Assembly: GCA_951828515.1 (NCBI GenBank)
Contig: OX639992.1
Location: forward strand, 1,116,001 to 1,180,000
DNA: 64,000 bases
From: an uncultured Poribacteria bacterium
Lineage (GTDB): Bacteria; Poribacteria; WGA-4E; WGA-3G
Direction of reading: 5' to 3'
Made by a program: the position numbers and the translations under genes. The stretch's first letter is position 1, and each line of letters starts with the position of its first letter. Shown one piece after another: positions 48,234-56,235 of this stretch. The notes beneath the pieces are model-generated. The model had not been told where the DNA came from, ran no database searches, and saw only the letters and a list, made by a program, of their open reading frames with translations.

Positions 48234-49403
48234 ATGACCCATCAGACTGAAAAAACACACCGTGTCGGTATCATCATGAACGGTGTCACCGGCAGGATGG
48301 GAACAAACCAACACCTCATCCGTTCTATCTTGGCAATCGCAGAAGAGGGTGGCCTCCCGATTGGTGACGGTGAAGTGATTATGCCCGACCCGTTTCTCGT
48401 CGGCAGAAACCCAGCGAAATTAGAGAAGCTGTCCGAAACCACCGGTGTTGAAAAGTGGAGTACGGATCTCAACGCGGCTCTCGCTGATGATGCTTATTCT
48501 GTCTACTTTGACGCGCAGGTTACGTCCCGCCGAGTGGATGCAGTCGAAGCGGCAATATCCGCCGGCAAACACATTTATTGTGAAAAACCGACTGCCACTT
48601 CAACCGCCGATGCTTATCGTCTTTATGAACAGGCGGCAAAGGCGGGACTCAAAAATGGTGTCGTTCAGGATAAACTCTGGTTACCCGGTATCCAGAAACT
48701 GAAACGCTTGATAGATGCCGATTTTTTTGGAAAGATTATCGCTGTCCGTGGTGAGTTCGGCTATTGGGTCTTCCAAGGCGATGCAATCCCGACGCAGCGT
48801 CCGTCTTGGAACTACCGTGTCGAAGACGGCGGCGGTATTATCCTGGATATGTTCAGCCACTGGCGATATGTCATTGACAACCTTTTTGGTGCCGTTAAAG
48901 GCGTTTCTTGCATGGCTGCGACACATCTACCGCAACGGTGGGATGAGGAAAATAAACCTTATAAGTGTACAGCAGAAGATGCTGCATACGCGACGTTTGA
49001 ATTGGAGAACGGTATTATTGCGCACTTTAACTCATCTTGGGCAGTCAGGGTCCGCCGCGACGATCTGTTGACAATCCACGTAGACGGTTTGAACGGGTCT
49101 GCCATTGTAGGCTTGAGAGACTGCTGGATTCAACCGCTCTCTGGCACGCCGCGTCCGGTCTGGAATCCTGACATCGAACAACCGATCAAATTCTTTGATG
49201 GATGGCTCAAGGTCCCTGAACAGGAAGAGTATGAGAACGCATTTCGAGCGCAGTGGGAACTTTTCCTCCGACACGTCGTTGCCGATGAACCGTTCCCGTG
49301 GACACTGCTCGCAGGCGCGAAGGGTGTACAGTTAGCAGACAAGGGTATGGAATCGTGGAAGACTCGGAAGTGGGTAGAATTACCGGAATTGTCGGCATTG
49401 TAA
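48234..49403 (+). CDS. Gfo/Idh/MocA-family oxidoreductase
   Basis: 389 residues. HRVGIIMNGVTGRMGTNQHL begins the Rossmann fold, an unusual start reading MNGVTGRMG in place of GxGxxG; YCEKPTATSTADAYRLYEQA carries the Lys-Pro motif; GGGIILDMFSHWRYVIDNL occupies the catalytic His region. AGGAG lies 5-6 bases before ATG 48234. The ATG is 10 bases after the antitoxin stop, so they may be co-transcribed, though no functional link is evident. Substrate unknown. Confidence 0.88.
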   Translation: MTHQTEKTHRVGIIMNGVTGRMGTNQHLIRSILAIAEEGGLPIGDGEVIMPDPFLVGRNPAKLEKLSETTGVEKWSTDLNAALADDAYSVYFDAQVTSRRVDAVEAAISAGKHIYCEKPTATSTADAYRLYEQAAKAGLKNGVVQDKLWLPGIQKLKRLIDADFFGKIIAVRGEFGYWVFQGDAIPTQRPSWNYRVEDGGGIILDMFSHWRYVIDNLFGAVKGVSCMAATHLPQRWDEENKPYKCTAEDAAYATFELENGIIAHFNSSWAVRVRRDDLLTIHVDGLNGSAIVGLRDCWIQPLSGTPRPVWNPDIEQPIKFFDGWLKVPEQEEYENAFRAQWELFLRHVVADEPFPWTLLAGAKGVQLADKGMESWKTRKWVELPELSAL

Positions 49404-49423
49404 AATTTCTAAACTACTCATGC

Positions 49424-49502
49424 AGGACTTACGCAAAATTGGCTTTCATGCCAAAATTGAGGGGATATTCCCGAAGAATGCGCAATAATGCACGTCGCAT
49501 GA
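49424..49502. repeat. Half-copy of the AGGACTTACGCA MITE
   Basis: 79 bp closely matching the left half of the element at 183-334, including GGGGATATTCCCGAAGAA and GCGCAATAATGCACGTCGCA, with no right end. The remaining gap to 49711 holds nothing recognisable. Confidence 0.75.
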
Positions 49503-49711
49503 ATCAACGGTATTCATGCCGTTGAGATTTACGGGGTCACCTGTCCCAGGCTTTGATTATTGTCTGTATGATGAACTATTGGCTTTAACGCGTCTGCCGC
49601 AATTCAGCATACACATAGGAAGCGGAATATAGAACACATTCTCGCAAAAGTTTTAGTTACACCTCTGGATTATTTAGGCACTAACGTTCCAACACCGTAA
49701 AGGAGAACCCG

Positions 49712-50404
49712 ATGAAAAAGCTTGTCGAGATGCCCCGTGACGAAATCTATGAACTGCTCCAACGTGTTACCGGCGAGTACTTCTTTGACTCACATAAACA
49801 CCTCGTCGCTTTGCTCAACACACCGCCTTCGGCAGCAAATGAAACAAAGCTGGTGGCAGAATTCCGAGAATTTTTCTGCGGATACACATGTCTCGCTTTG
49901 TGGCTTGAGGAATACGAGGAAGATCCGCTCAAGGGGCTAAATCCGCACACCGCTCTTGCGAAAAAACTGAGGCGGCACCTTGGCTATATTCACGCCAATC
50001 GGAAGACAACCCTCGATGATCGAATGGATAAACGCATGGGTATCCCCTTAGAAAGCGAGTCTGCACCAGAGTTGAAGGTATCCGAGCTACACTCAACGGA
50101 ATTCCGCCAACTGTTACGCATTCTCATTGCACAGGAGCTCTTCATGGTGCGCGAACAGATTGATGCCTTGCTAAAGACAAATCCTTCGCGTCAGGAGTTA
50201 GATACAGCATTTCGCGAGTTTTTCGTTGCCTATGAACTCTTTGAACTTGCCTTAGACCCATACCATTACGACCCAGACGAAGGATTAGAATTACGTCCTG
50301 AAGTTGCTGCAGAAATCGATCAAAGTATCGCGGATTACGAGTCTGAAAAAGTTAAAGCGATTCCGATAGAGGAGGCAGCAAAAAAACTTGGGTTAGAGTG
50401 GTAA
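49712..50404 (+). CDS. Putative antitoxin with internal duplication
   Basis: 230 residues. Two copies of an about 80-residue unit are visible: residues 6-85 and 124-203 align (for example EFREFFCGY with AFREFFVAY, and DPLKGLNPHTALAKK with DPDEGLELRPEVAAE). The C terminus IPIEEAAKKLGLEW is like the ends of small antitoxins. I do not recognise a named family. AAAGGAG precedes the ATG. Its stop TAA overlaps the ATG of the RelE-like gene (TAATG), which argues for an antitoxin-toxin pair; the antitoxin role is inferred from that arrangement. Confidence 0.75.
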   Translation: MKKLVEMPRDEIYELLQRVTGEYFFDSHKHLVALLNTPPSAANETKLVAEFREFFCGYTCLALWLEEYEEDPLKGLNPHTALAKKLRRHLGYIHANRKTTLDDRMDKRMGIPLESESAPELKVSELHSTEFRQLLRILIAQELFMVREQIDALLKTNPSRQELDTAFREFFVAYELFELALDPYHYDPDEGLELRPEVAAEIDQSIADYESEKVKAIPIEEAAKKLGLEW

Positions 50405-50658
50405 TGTATCGGTTAAAGATCATGCCAAAGGCAGAAAGTGGTTTGGCACGTTTGGATGCTACGGTAGTCCCGCGGGTGCGAAGAAAAATGGATCGGTTAT
50501 GCGAAGGTGGCCCAATGGGCCGGCACAAAGCACTGAAAGGAAAAGACAGAGGAAAGTTTAGTGTGCCAGTAGGAAACTACCGAATCATCTATTCCTTTAA
50601 TACCGGAGCACAAGAACTTATTGTTCACCGGATTGGACATCGTAGGAGTGTCTATTAG
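50404..50658 (+). CDS. RelE/ParE-family toxin
   Basis: 84 residues: MYRLKIMPKAESGLARLD, VRRKMDRLCEGGPMGRHKAL, KGKFSVPVGNYRIIYSF-type sequence and ELIVHRIGHRRSVY. This is the RelE/ParE fold, with the conserved GxYRIIY strand and a final GHR.xxY. Such toxins cleave mRNA on the ribosome or inhibit gyrase. It overlaps the preceding gene by one base. An insertion sequence lies immediately after its stop codon, with the duplicated target starting at the very next base. Confidence 0.87.
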   Translation: MYRLKIMPKAESGLARLDATVVPRVRRKMDRLCEGGPMGRHKALKGKDRGKFSVPVGNYRIIYSFNTGAQELIVHRIGHRRSVY

Positions 50659-50666
50659 ATATAACT

Positions 50667-51767
50667 GAGGGTGGTTCATAAATAAAGTTGTAGTATGTCA
50701 GGATAAAGGATATGCTCTAATGAGAACCAATCATCTGGAGCATACCCAATGTCTTATCCTGACAGAAAAGAGTATATCACATTTATGTTTTCTTTGCTTG
50801 ATGCGTTCATGAAAACACAGCAACTCCCGATAAGTCGCGGGAGACCGAAAATCTATTCAGAGGCCTCCCTGCTCGTTTTTTATGCCATCATGACCCTGAA
50901 GCAAATAAACAAGATTCGGGGACACCACCGCTGGTTATATGTCCATCCCGTCATGCTTGAAACGCTACGTCTGCCGGGGTGTCCCTCACGTCTGACGCTT
51001 ATGCGGAGATATAAAACTTTGCTACCCAGCGTCAAGGCGTTTTGCGAGTTTATCACTGAGTGGGCAGTTTCAAACGGATATGGGTTTTCACACACGATCG
51101 CCTATGAAGATAAGAGCTTATTCAAAGCACAAGGTCCCGTCTGGCACAAAAAGGATCGCGCGAAAAACCATATTCCCAAAGGACTCCGCAATGTTGATAA
51201 GACCGCGCATTGGTCGAAAAGTGGCTATCACGGGTGGGTTTATGGATATGGACTTCATTTGACGACCACGCCCCAGGGATTCCCTATAATGTTGATGTGC
51301 TGCCTGGCAACGTCAGTGAACGCAAGGTGCTGGATAAAAAGCAGGACCGTCTTCTTTCAAAAGGCATCAGATGTTTGGTTGCCGATGCCGGCTATAGAGA
51401 TAAAAAACGGTGGCGTTCCCTGGCTGAGAAGCACGTGATGCTCCTGACTCCTGACATCTGTGTGGATGCCGCAGCAGCGATGTTTGGTCCGATGGATGCC
51501 ATGGCAGGGGCAGTTTTCAATGAAGCCAAAGCGTCTCGGAAAACTGCCATTGAACCGACGTTTGATTTACTCAGCCAACTCTTGGCGACTCATGGGCAGC
51601 AAAAACCTTTACCTGTTCGCGGACTGGACGCAGTATCTACATTTCTTGGACTCGGTGTTTTACTTTTACAACTCGCAATGTTAATGAATGTTCGGTGGGG
51701 ACTTCCCACACGAAAGGTCACCCACATTAAAACTGTCTTTCAATAATATGATTTATGAACCACCCTC
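50667..51767 (+). mobile_element. Insertion sequence with 17 bp inverted repeats and 8 bp target duplication
   Basis: The ends are exact inverted repeats: GAGGGTGGTTCATAAAT (50667-50683) and ATTTATGAACCACCCTC (51751-51767). The flanking 8 bp ATATAACT is duplicated (50659-50666 and 51768-51775). Length is 1101 bp. It encodes one DDE-type transposase with a frameshift. The perfect ends and target duplication indicate a recent insertion. The family is uncertain, probably within the IS4/IS5-like group. Confidence 0.92.
50749..51746 (+). pseudogene. IS4/IS5-like DDE transposase, frameshifted
   Basis: The frame from ATG 50749 reads as transposase (SRGRPKIYSEASLLVFYAIM; IAYEDKSLFKAQGPVWHKKD with the first catalytic Asp; HLTTTPQGFPI) up to 51288. 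The sequence then continues in the -1 frame (NVDVLPGNVSERKVLDKKQD; VADAGYRDKKRW with the second Asp) to the stop at 51744-51746. The junction at 51286-51290 reads CCTATAATG, which is not a classic A-rich slippery site. A recent single-base loss or sequence error is therefore more likely than programmed frameshifting. Confidence 0.85.
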
Positions 51768-51913
51768 ATATAACTATAGATTGGCTTTTCCTCAAACTGG
51801 CAAGAAAGAAATTTTAATTTACATGGCTGCCTATCAAATCCCGCAGTGTGACAAGATTCTCGGTATCCTGACGAGTATGGTAGAACAAAAGGCGTGATGC
51901 AGAACGGAAGATT

Positions 51914-53371
51914 ATGGCACAACAAAACGTACCTCTCCAAAAACTTGATGAATATCGCTGGCGTATCCCGAAGAGTTATATGAAAGGTATGCGTGTAGAC
52001 GGCATTGTCTACGCCAACGAGAAACTTCTTGAAAATGCCAAAAGCGATGAGGCGTTGCAGCAGGTCGCAAACGTTGCGCATCTCCCGGGTATTGTCGGAC
52101 ACTCCCTCGCAATGCCTGATTTGCATTGGGGTTACGGTTTCGTCATCGGGGGTGTTGCTGCCACAGATCCGAAAGCAGATGGTGTCGTCTCTCCCGGCGG
52201 CATTGGGTACGACATCAACTGCGGTGTCCGTCTGATTCGGACGAACCTCGATGTCTCGCAACTTGAGGGGAAGCGGAAGGCACTCGTTGCGAAGTTGTTC
52301 GAGAACGTCCCGTGTGGTGTCGGTTCCAGCGGCAAAATTCGGCTCACTGTCCAAGAAGAGCGACAGATGTTAGAGAAAGGCGCGCTGTGGGCAATTGAGC
52401 GAGACTACGGTCACGCAGGAGATCTCGACTTCACAGAAGCAACCGGCTTTCTCCAAGACGCAAACGCCGATGCGGCGAGTCAGCGCGCGTTGGAACGCGG
52501 CAAAAACCAACTCGGCACACTCGGTTCAGGTAACCACTTCCTTGAAGTCCAAGCGGTTGATCGTATCTTTTACCGAGAAGCCGCTGACGCGATGGGGTTA
52601 AGCGAAGGCAACATTTGTGTCATGATCCATACCGGTTCACGGGGTTTCGGCTACCAGATCTGTGATGAACACGTCAAAAGTTGGGTCAAAGTTGCCGAAA
52701 GATACGGCATTAACCTCCCCGACCGTCAACTCGCCTCTGCACCCATCAACTCACCAGAAGGACAGGATTACATCACTGCGATGGCGTGTAGTGCGAACTA
52801 TGCGTGGAACAATCGACAGTGTATTATGCACCTCGTGCGCCAGACCTTTATGCAGTTTTTTGAGACGACAGAAGATGAACTCGGTTTAGAACTCGTCTAC
52901 GATGTCGCGCATAACATCGGAAAGTTTGAGAAGCACACCGTTGGTGGTAAAGAACGGGAGTTGTTTATTCACCGTAAAGGCGCGACGCGTGCGTTCCCGG
53001 CGGGGCATCCCGAAATCCCCGATAAATACCAGAAAATCGGTCAACCCGTCCTAATCCCCGGTGATATGGGAACCGCCTCTTACGTGCTTGTTGGTAATCC
53101 GGGTGCGATGGCAGAGACATGGGGCACGACCTGTCACGGTGCCGGTAGAGTTCTCTCGCGCCGAAAAGCGATCGCCTTGACGAAAGGACGTTCTATCCAG
53201 AAAGATCTGGAGGCACAAGGTATCTACGTCCGAGCAGAAGGCAGACGCACCCTCCAAGAAGAAGTTCCCGAAGCCTACAAAGACGTTGACGAAGTCGTTC
53301 GTGTCGTTGACAAAGCGGGGCTTTCCCGTCGTGTTGCGCGCCTCCGACCCATCGGTGTTGTGAAGGGTTGA
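51914..53371 (+). CDS. rtcB: RNA-splicing ligase RtcB
   Basis: 485 residues, full length. RtcB joins RNA 2',3'-cyclic phosphate or 3'-phosphate ends to 5'-OH ends using GTP. Metal and active-site landmarks are present: MPDLHWGYGFVIGGVAATDP, GGIGYDINCGVRLI (Asp and Cys ligands), GTLGSGNHFLEVQ (His ligand), MIHTGSRGFGYQIC, and the C-terminal TCHGAGRVLSRRKA with the guanylylated His. The nearby ThpR gene (31.5 kb) acts on the same kind of RNA ends. There is no RtcA or RtcR gene here. Confidence 0.95.
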   Translation: MAQQNVPLQKLDEYRWRIPKSYMKGMRVDGIVYANEKLLENAKSDEALQQVANVAHLPGIVGHSLAMPDLHWGYGFVIGGVAATDPKADGVVSPGGIGYDINCGVRLIRTNLDVSQLEGKRKALVAKLFENVPCGVGSSGKIRLTVQEERQMLEKGALWAIERDYGHAGDLDFTEATGFLQDANADAASQRALERGKNQLGTLGSGNHFLEVQAVDRIFYREAADAMGLSEGNICVMIHTGSRGFGYQICDEHVKSWVKVAERYGINLPDRQLASAPINSPEGQDYITAMACSANYAWNNRQCIMHLVRQTFMQFFETTEDELGLELVYDVAHNIGKFEKHTVGGKERELFIHRKGATRAFPAGHPEIPDKYQKIGQPVLIPGDMGTASYVLVGNPGAMAETWGTTCHGAGRVLSRRKAIALTKGRSIQKDLEAQGIYVRAEGRRTLQEEVPEAYKDVDEVVRVVDKAGLSRRVARLRPIGVVKG

Positions 53372-53800
53372 GCCTCTAACTAACAATTGACAGCCGACAG
53401 GCACTATAGATTGCGAGGTTAGGAAACATCGCCAGCGGAACCAATATCGGTAGGAGTGGTTAATTAATAACTGCCGACGGCTGATGGCTGATGGCTACCT
53501 CCCATGTGCATTTTTTTATCATAGCCTGTTCAAAAAATAGGCAATATCCCGCAAAAATTGCCCAAAACAGCGCATTTTCGATTGGCACGAAAATTGCTTA
53601 TATCTTATGTAAGCCTCCTTGGGTAAGCCGGAGCCATAATTCCTATAAGGTGTGCCTTGCAAGTTCCCGTTGCATGCGTTAGTTCAGTTGAAATCCCTGA
53701 AACTCTTGGCACCAATTAGAAACGTGGCTTCCGGCCCCTTTTTTATTCCCATCCGTAAAAAAAAGCACAATTTCAAGCGATTTTTTCATTTTTTTCACTT
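53372..53800. repeat. Repeat-rich gap after rtcB
   Basis: It contains CAGTCAGC-type words (CAATTGACAGCCGACAGG at 53388; GACGGCTGATGGCTGATGGC around 53475) and a GGCGAGGTT-family palindrome with one mismatch at 53413-53438. No gene is supported in 53372-53930. Confidence 0.55.
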
Positions 53801-53841
53801 TATGCACCCTTTTCACCTTAAAATTGTGTCTTTAACAATAT
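53801..53841 (+). promoter_or_regulatory. Shared 40 bp upstream element, copy 1
   Basis: TATGCACCCTTTTCACC then TTAAAATTGTGTCTTTAA recurs with a few changes at 56082-56120. Each copy lies 90-155 bases upstream of a secreted-protein gene of the W-G tail group. It could be a control site or a transcript leader. Confidence 0.45.
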
Positions 53842-53930
53842 CGTTTTGATTTTACAAGCTATGAGGACGTATATCCTTCTTTACGATGAAATTCACAAGT
53901 TCTCTTCTTAGACGAAAAGGGAGAGAAAAA

Positions 53931-54327
53931 ATGACACGCCGACACATCCTTACATGCCTCTTTATGCTCGCTTTAATGCCGCTGAGTGCCAAAGCATTTC
54001 CACCCGCTTCACCCGCAGGCGGAAACTATTTAGTCCTCGATGGCGTGGATGACTACGCGGTTTTAGACTTTAAAACCTTCGGTATCCTCTTGCCAAAAGG
54101 CACGGACGAGTTCACCGTTGAAGCGTGGGTCTATCCGACTACACCACCTGACAGGAACATATATGCGACGATTCTCAGCCAACAGGTGCGAATGGATGTC
54201 GCGGTCGCTGCCGAGGGACGGAGGGACATCAAAAAGGGGGATTTAGTCTTAGCAACGCAAGCGCATATTACGGTTGGTCGAACCCCACGAAAAACTCACC
54301 ACAACATGGGGACGACTCAAGCAATGA
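53931..54327 (+). pseudogene. Truncated LamG-like secreted protein with frameshifted W-G tail
   Basis: ATG 53931 follows GGGAGAG and encodes a signal peptide, then a LamG-type start (NYLVLDGVDDYAVLDFKTFG; GTDEFTVEAWVYPTTPPDRN). The fold is too short (about 115 residues remain) to be complete. The open frame runs to 54335, but the family tail KLTTTWGRLKQ with its own stop lies in the next frame at 54292-54327. Dropping one A from the AAAAA run at 54290-54294 would join them. It is therefore a decayed or mis-sequenced gene. The sigma-factor gene starts 45 bases later. Confidence 0.7.
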
Positions 54328-54372
54328 ATCTCTAAAAAAGGCTTTCGTTATGGGTGTATAGGAGGGAGTCTC

Positions 54373-54628
54373 GTGGAAAGAAAAGAAGATGTTCAGTTGA
54401 TTTACGACATTTTATCGGGGAACGATGATGCCTTCAGCACGTTAGTGCAAAAGTATCAGAAGCGTGTCCATGCACTTGCATGGCGCAAGATCGGCGATTT
54501 TCATTATGCGGAAGAGATTACGCAGGACACCTTCCTCCAAGCGTACAAAAAACTCTCGACCCTCAAAAATCCGCATCAATTTGCTGGGTGGTTGTATGTC
54601 ATCGCAAATCGGCACTGCATTAACTGGC
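54373..54628 (+). pseudogene. ECF sigma factor, cut after region 2 by an IS605-type remnant
   Basis: GTG 54373 follows GGAGGGAG. The product begins with sigma70 region 2: DDAFSTLVQKYQKRVHALAW, FHYAEEITQDTFLQAYKKL, FAGWLYVIANRHCINW. It stops being sigma-like at 54628, where the right-end hairpin of a mobile-element remnant starts; the open frame continues inside the element only to 54714. Region 4 is missing, so the protein cannot act as a normal sigma factor. The lost part was not found at the other end of the element. Confidence 0.8.
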
Positions 54629-55160
54629 GTGATGCACTCCCACAGCTAAAGCAGTGGGCTTCTTACGAAGATCCGCCTCCACAAGGCATACGGACAGCGT
54701 TTTATCGCTTATAGCGACTCCAAAGGTATATGTTCCCAAAGGGTAACAATGAAACCTAAGTCACGTAGACAATGCAAGGGTCTACGACACGCACCACTTA
54801 TGCAACTACAGGGTGAGTTTTGAATGTGGAACACCCTGATACTTGACGCAATCACGGTTGCTGTCAATGAGAATCTGTCCCGTCAGTATTCTTGTTTTCT
54901 TTGTTTAGGCTACACGCGTCCTCATGGCGGTGTAGTTATCTAAATCGGGTTCTGTTCCAAGCAACAAGCAGAGTCCTCTATGCTATTTGGACGGGGAGTC
55001 ACTTCGCAAAAGGTTCGCGAAGATAGCATTGACTCCCACTGCTTGATACTACAATTATATCACATTTTTAGACAATGTGTCAACGCTTTTTGTACAGATG
55101 GGCGGCATTGACGGGGTTGGACCCAAGTCTAAAGACTTGGGATTGTTAGAGAATTCCCTT
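54629..55160 (-). mobile_element. Second TnpB-less IS605-type remnant, reverse orientation
   Basis: The right end at 54629 (GTGATGCACTCCCACAGC, hairpin CCCAC/GTGGG, GGGCTTC) resembles that of the remnant at 11271 and of the TnpB element. The left end carries hairpin CCCAAGTC/GACTTGGG (55122-55141) and a promoter. There is no TnpB or TnpA frame inside. The interior does not clearly match that of the 11271 copy. The left boundary is approximate. Confidence 0.7.
55054..55083 (-). promoter_or_regulatory. Promoter retained in the second IS605-type remnant
   Basis: On the minus strand TTGACA (55078-55083), 18 bases, TATAAT (55054-55059). Confidence 0.65.
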
Positions 55161-56069
55161 CAAAATAGGCGCGGTCCCTATGGACTTTCAACGGTTGAGG
55201 TGTATGACCCAAAAACGAATAGTTGGGAACGAGTCGCAGATATGCCAACGCCACGCACAAGTGCTGAGACAGCGGTTGTCAACGGGACAATCTATGTTTG
55301 CGGCGGCTATAATGGGGCAGGCAATCGTGCGGTCAACCTAAAATTTCTGGATATTGTAGAGGCGTACGACCCGCAGAAGGATACATGGATGAGAAAGCAA
55401 GGGATGTCCGGGGCCCGTGTAGCTTTTGGCATCGGTGCTGTTGCCGGTAGAATCTATAGTATTGGCGGGTCTGTTCACCCTTTGGACAGGGAGCCTAAGG
55501 CTCCGGGGCGTATTGACCTCGTAGAAGCCTACGATCCTGTCACTGATACGTGGGTGAAGCGAGCGAAGATGCCGACAAGGCGCTCTGGCGTTAAGGCAGC
55601 GGTTGTTCGGGACGCTATTTATGCCATCGGTGGAGGCGGGTGGCCACAAGTAGGCGCGGGGGGTCCCTTTTTGACGGTCATTGAGGAATATAATCCGAAA
55701 ATCAATCGCTGGAAAAAGAAGAATGAGATGCCCGAACTGAGGCTGTCGTTCTCGACGGTTGTTCTTGACGATGTGATTCATCTGATTGGTGGCTTCACTT
55801 GGCAAAACCGGGTTCCTCAATATCTATCAACTGTTGATACCTACAACCCAGAGACAGAAGAATGGAATAATATTCCACCGATGCCAACACCTTTTATGCC
55901 TTTTGGCGCAGCGGTGGTCGATGGCAACATCTACGTTTTCGGTGGGATCGGAGAAAACAGGGAACATTTTACCAGCGTGATGATATTTGGGAAGGGCTTT
56001 CGTGCCGTCACAGCAACCGGAAAACTCCCAACTCGCTGGGGTGAGTTGAAAGCAGAACGTGAAAATTAA
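55077..56069 (+). CDS. Kelch-repeat protein with W-G tail, 5' truncated
   Basis: The supported protein starts near 55164 (RRGPYGLSTVEVYDPKTNSW); the open frame upstream is element DNA. Six Kelch-type blades follow (YVCGGYNGAG, YSIGGSVHP, YAIGGGGWP, HLIGGFTWQ, YVFGGIGENR), each with VEAYDP or VDTYNP and a conserved Trp. The C terminus ends KLPTRWGELKAEREN, the W-G tail with extra residues. There is no signal peptide or proper start, so the true 5' part was lost, probably when the IS605-type element inserted or rearranged. It is likely non-functional unless translated from within the element. Confidence 0.7.
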   Translation: MSTLFVQMGGIDGVGPKSKDLGLLENSLQNRRGPYGLSTVEVYDPKTNSWERVADMPTPRTSAETAVVNGTIYVCGGYNGAGNRAVNLKFLDIVEAYDPQKDTWMRKQGMSGARVAFGIGAVAGRIYSIGGSVHPLDREPKAPGRIDLVEAYDPVTDTWVKRAKMPTRRSGVKAAVVRDAIYAIGGGGWPQVGAGGPFLTVIEEYNPKINRWKKKNEMPELRLSFSTVVLDDVIHLIGGFTWQNRVPQYLSTVDTYNPETEEWNNIPPMPTPFMPFGAAVVDGNIYVFGGIGENREHFTSVMIFGKGFRAVTATGKLPTRWGELKAEREN

Positions 56070-56081
56070 CCTTTGTAAGAT

Positions 56082-56120
56082 TATGCACCTTTTCCACCCT
56101 AAAATCGTGTCTTTAATAAT
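56082..56120 (+). promoter_or_regulatory. Shared 40 bp upstream element, copy 2
   Basis: TATGCACCTTTTCCACC then CTAAAATCGTGTCTTTAA, matching 53801-53841, between the Kelch gene and the next secreted-protein gene. Confidence 0.45.
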
Positions 56121-56235
56121 CGAAAGGGCTTTTTTTTAACGCCTTTTAAGTCAAATTCACATTAATAATATAAACGTGAGTTTGATAAAGATTTTAGGTA
56201 GCAATTTGGGTTACAGGTCGTAAAAGGAGATAGGT

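Noticed and set aside
51286-51290. Programmed -1 frameshift in the transposase
   Set aside because: The junction lacks an A-rich slippery heptamer and no downstream pseudoknot is obvious; a simple indel is the more economical reading.
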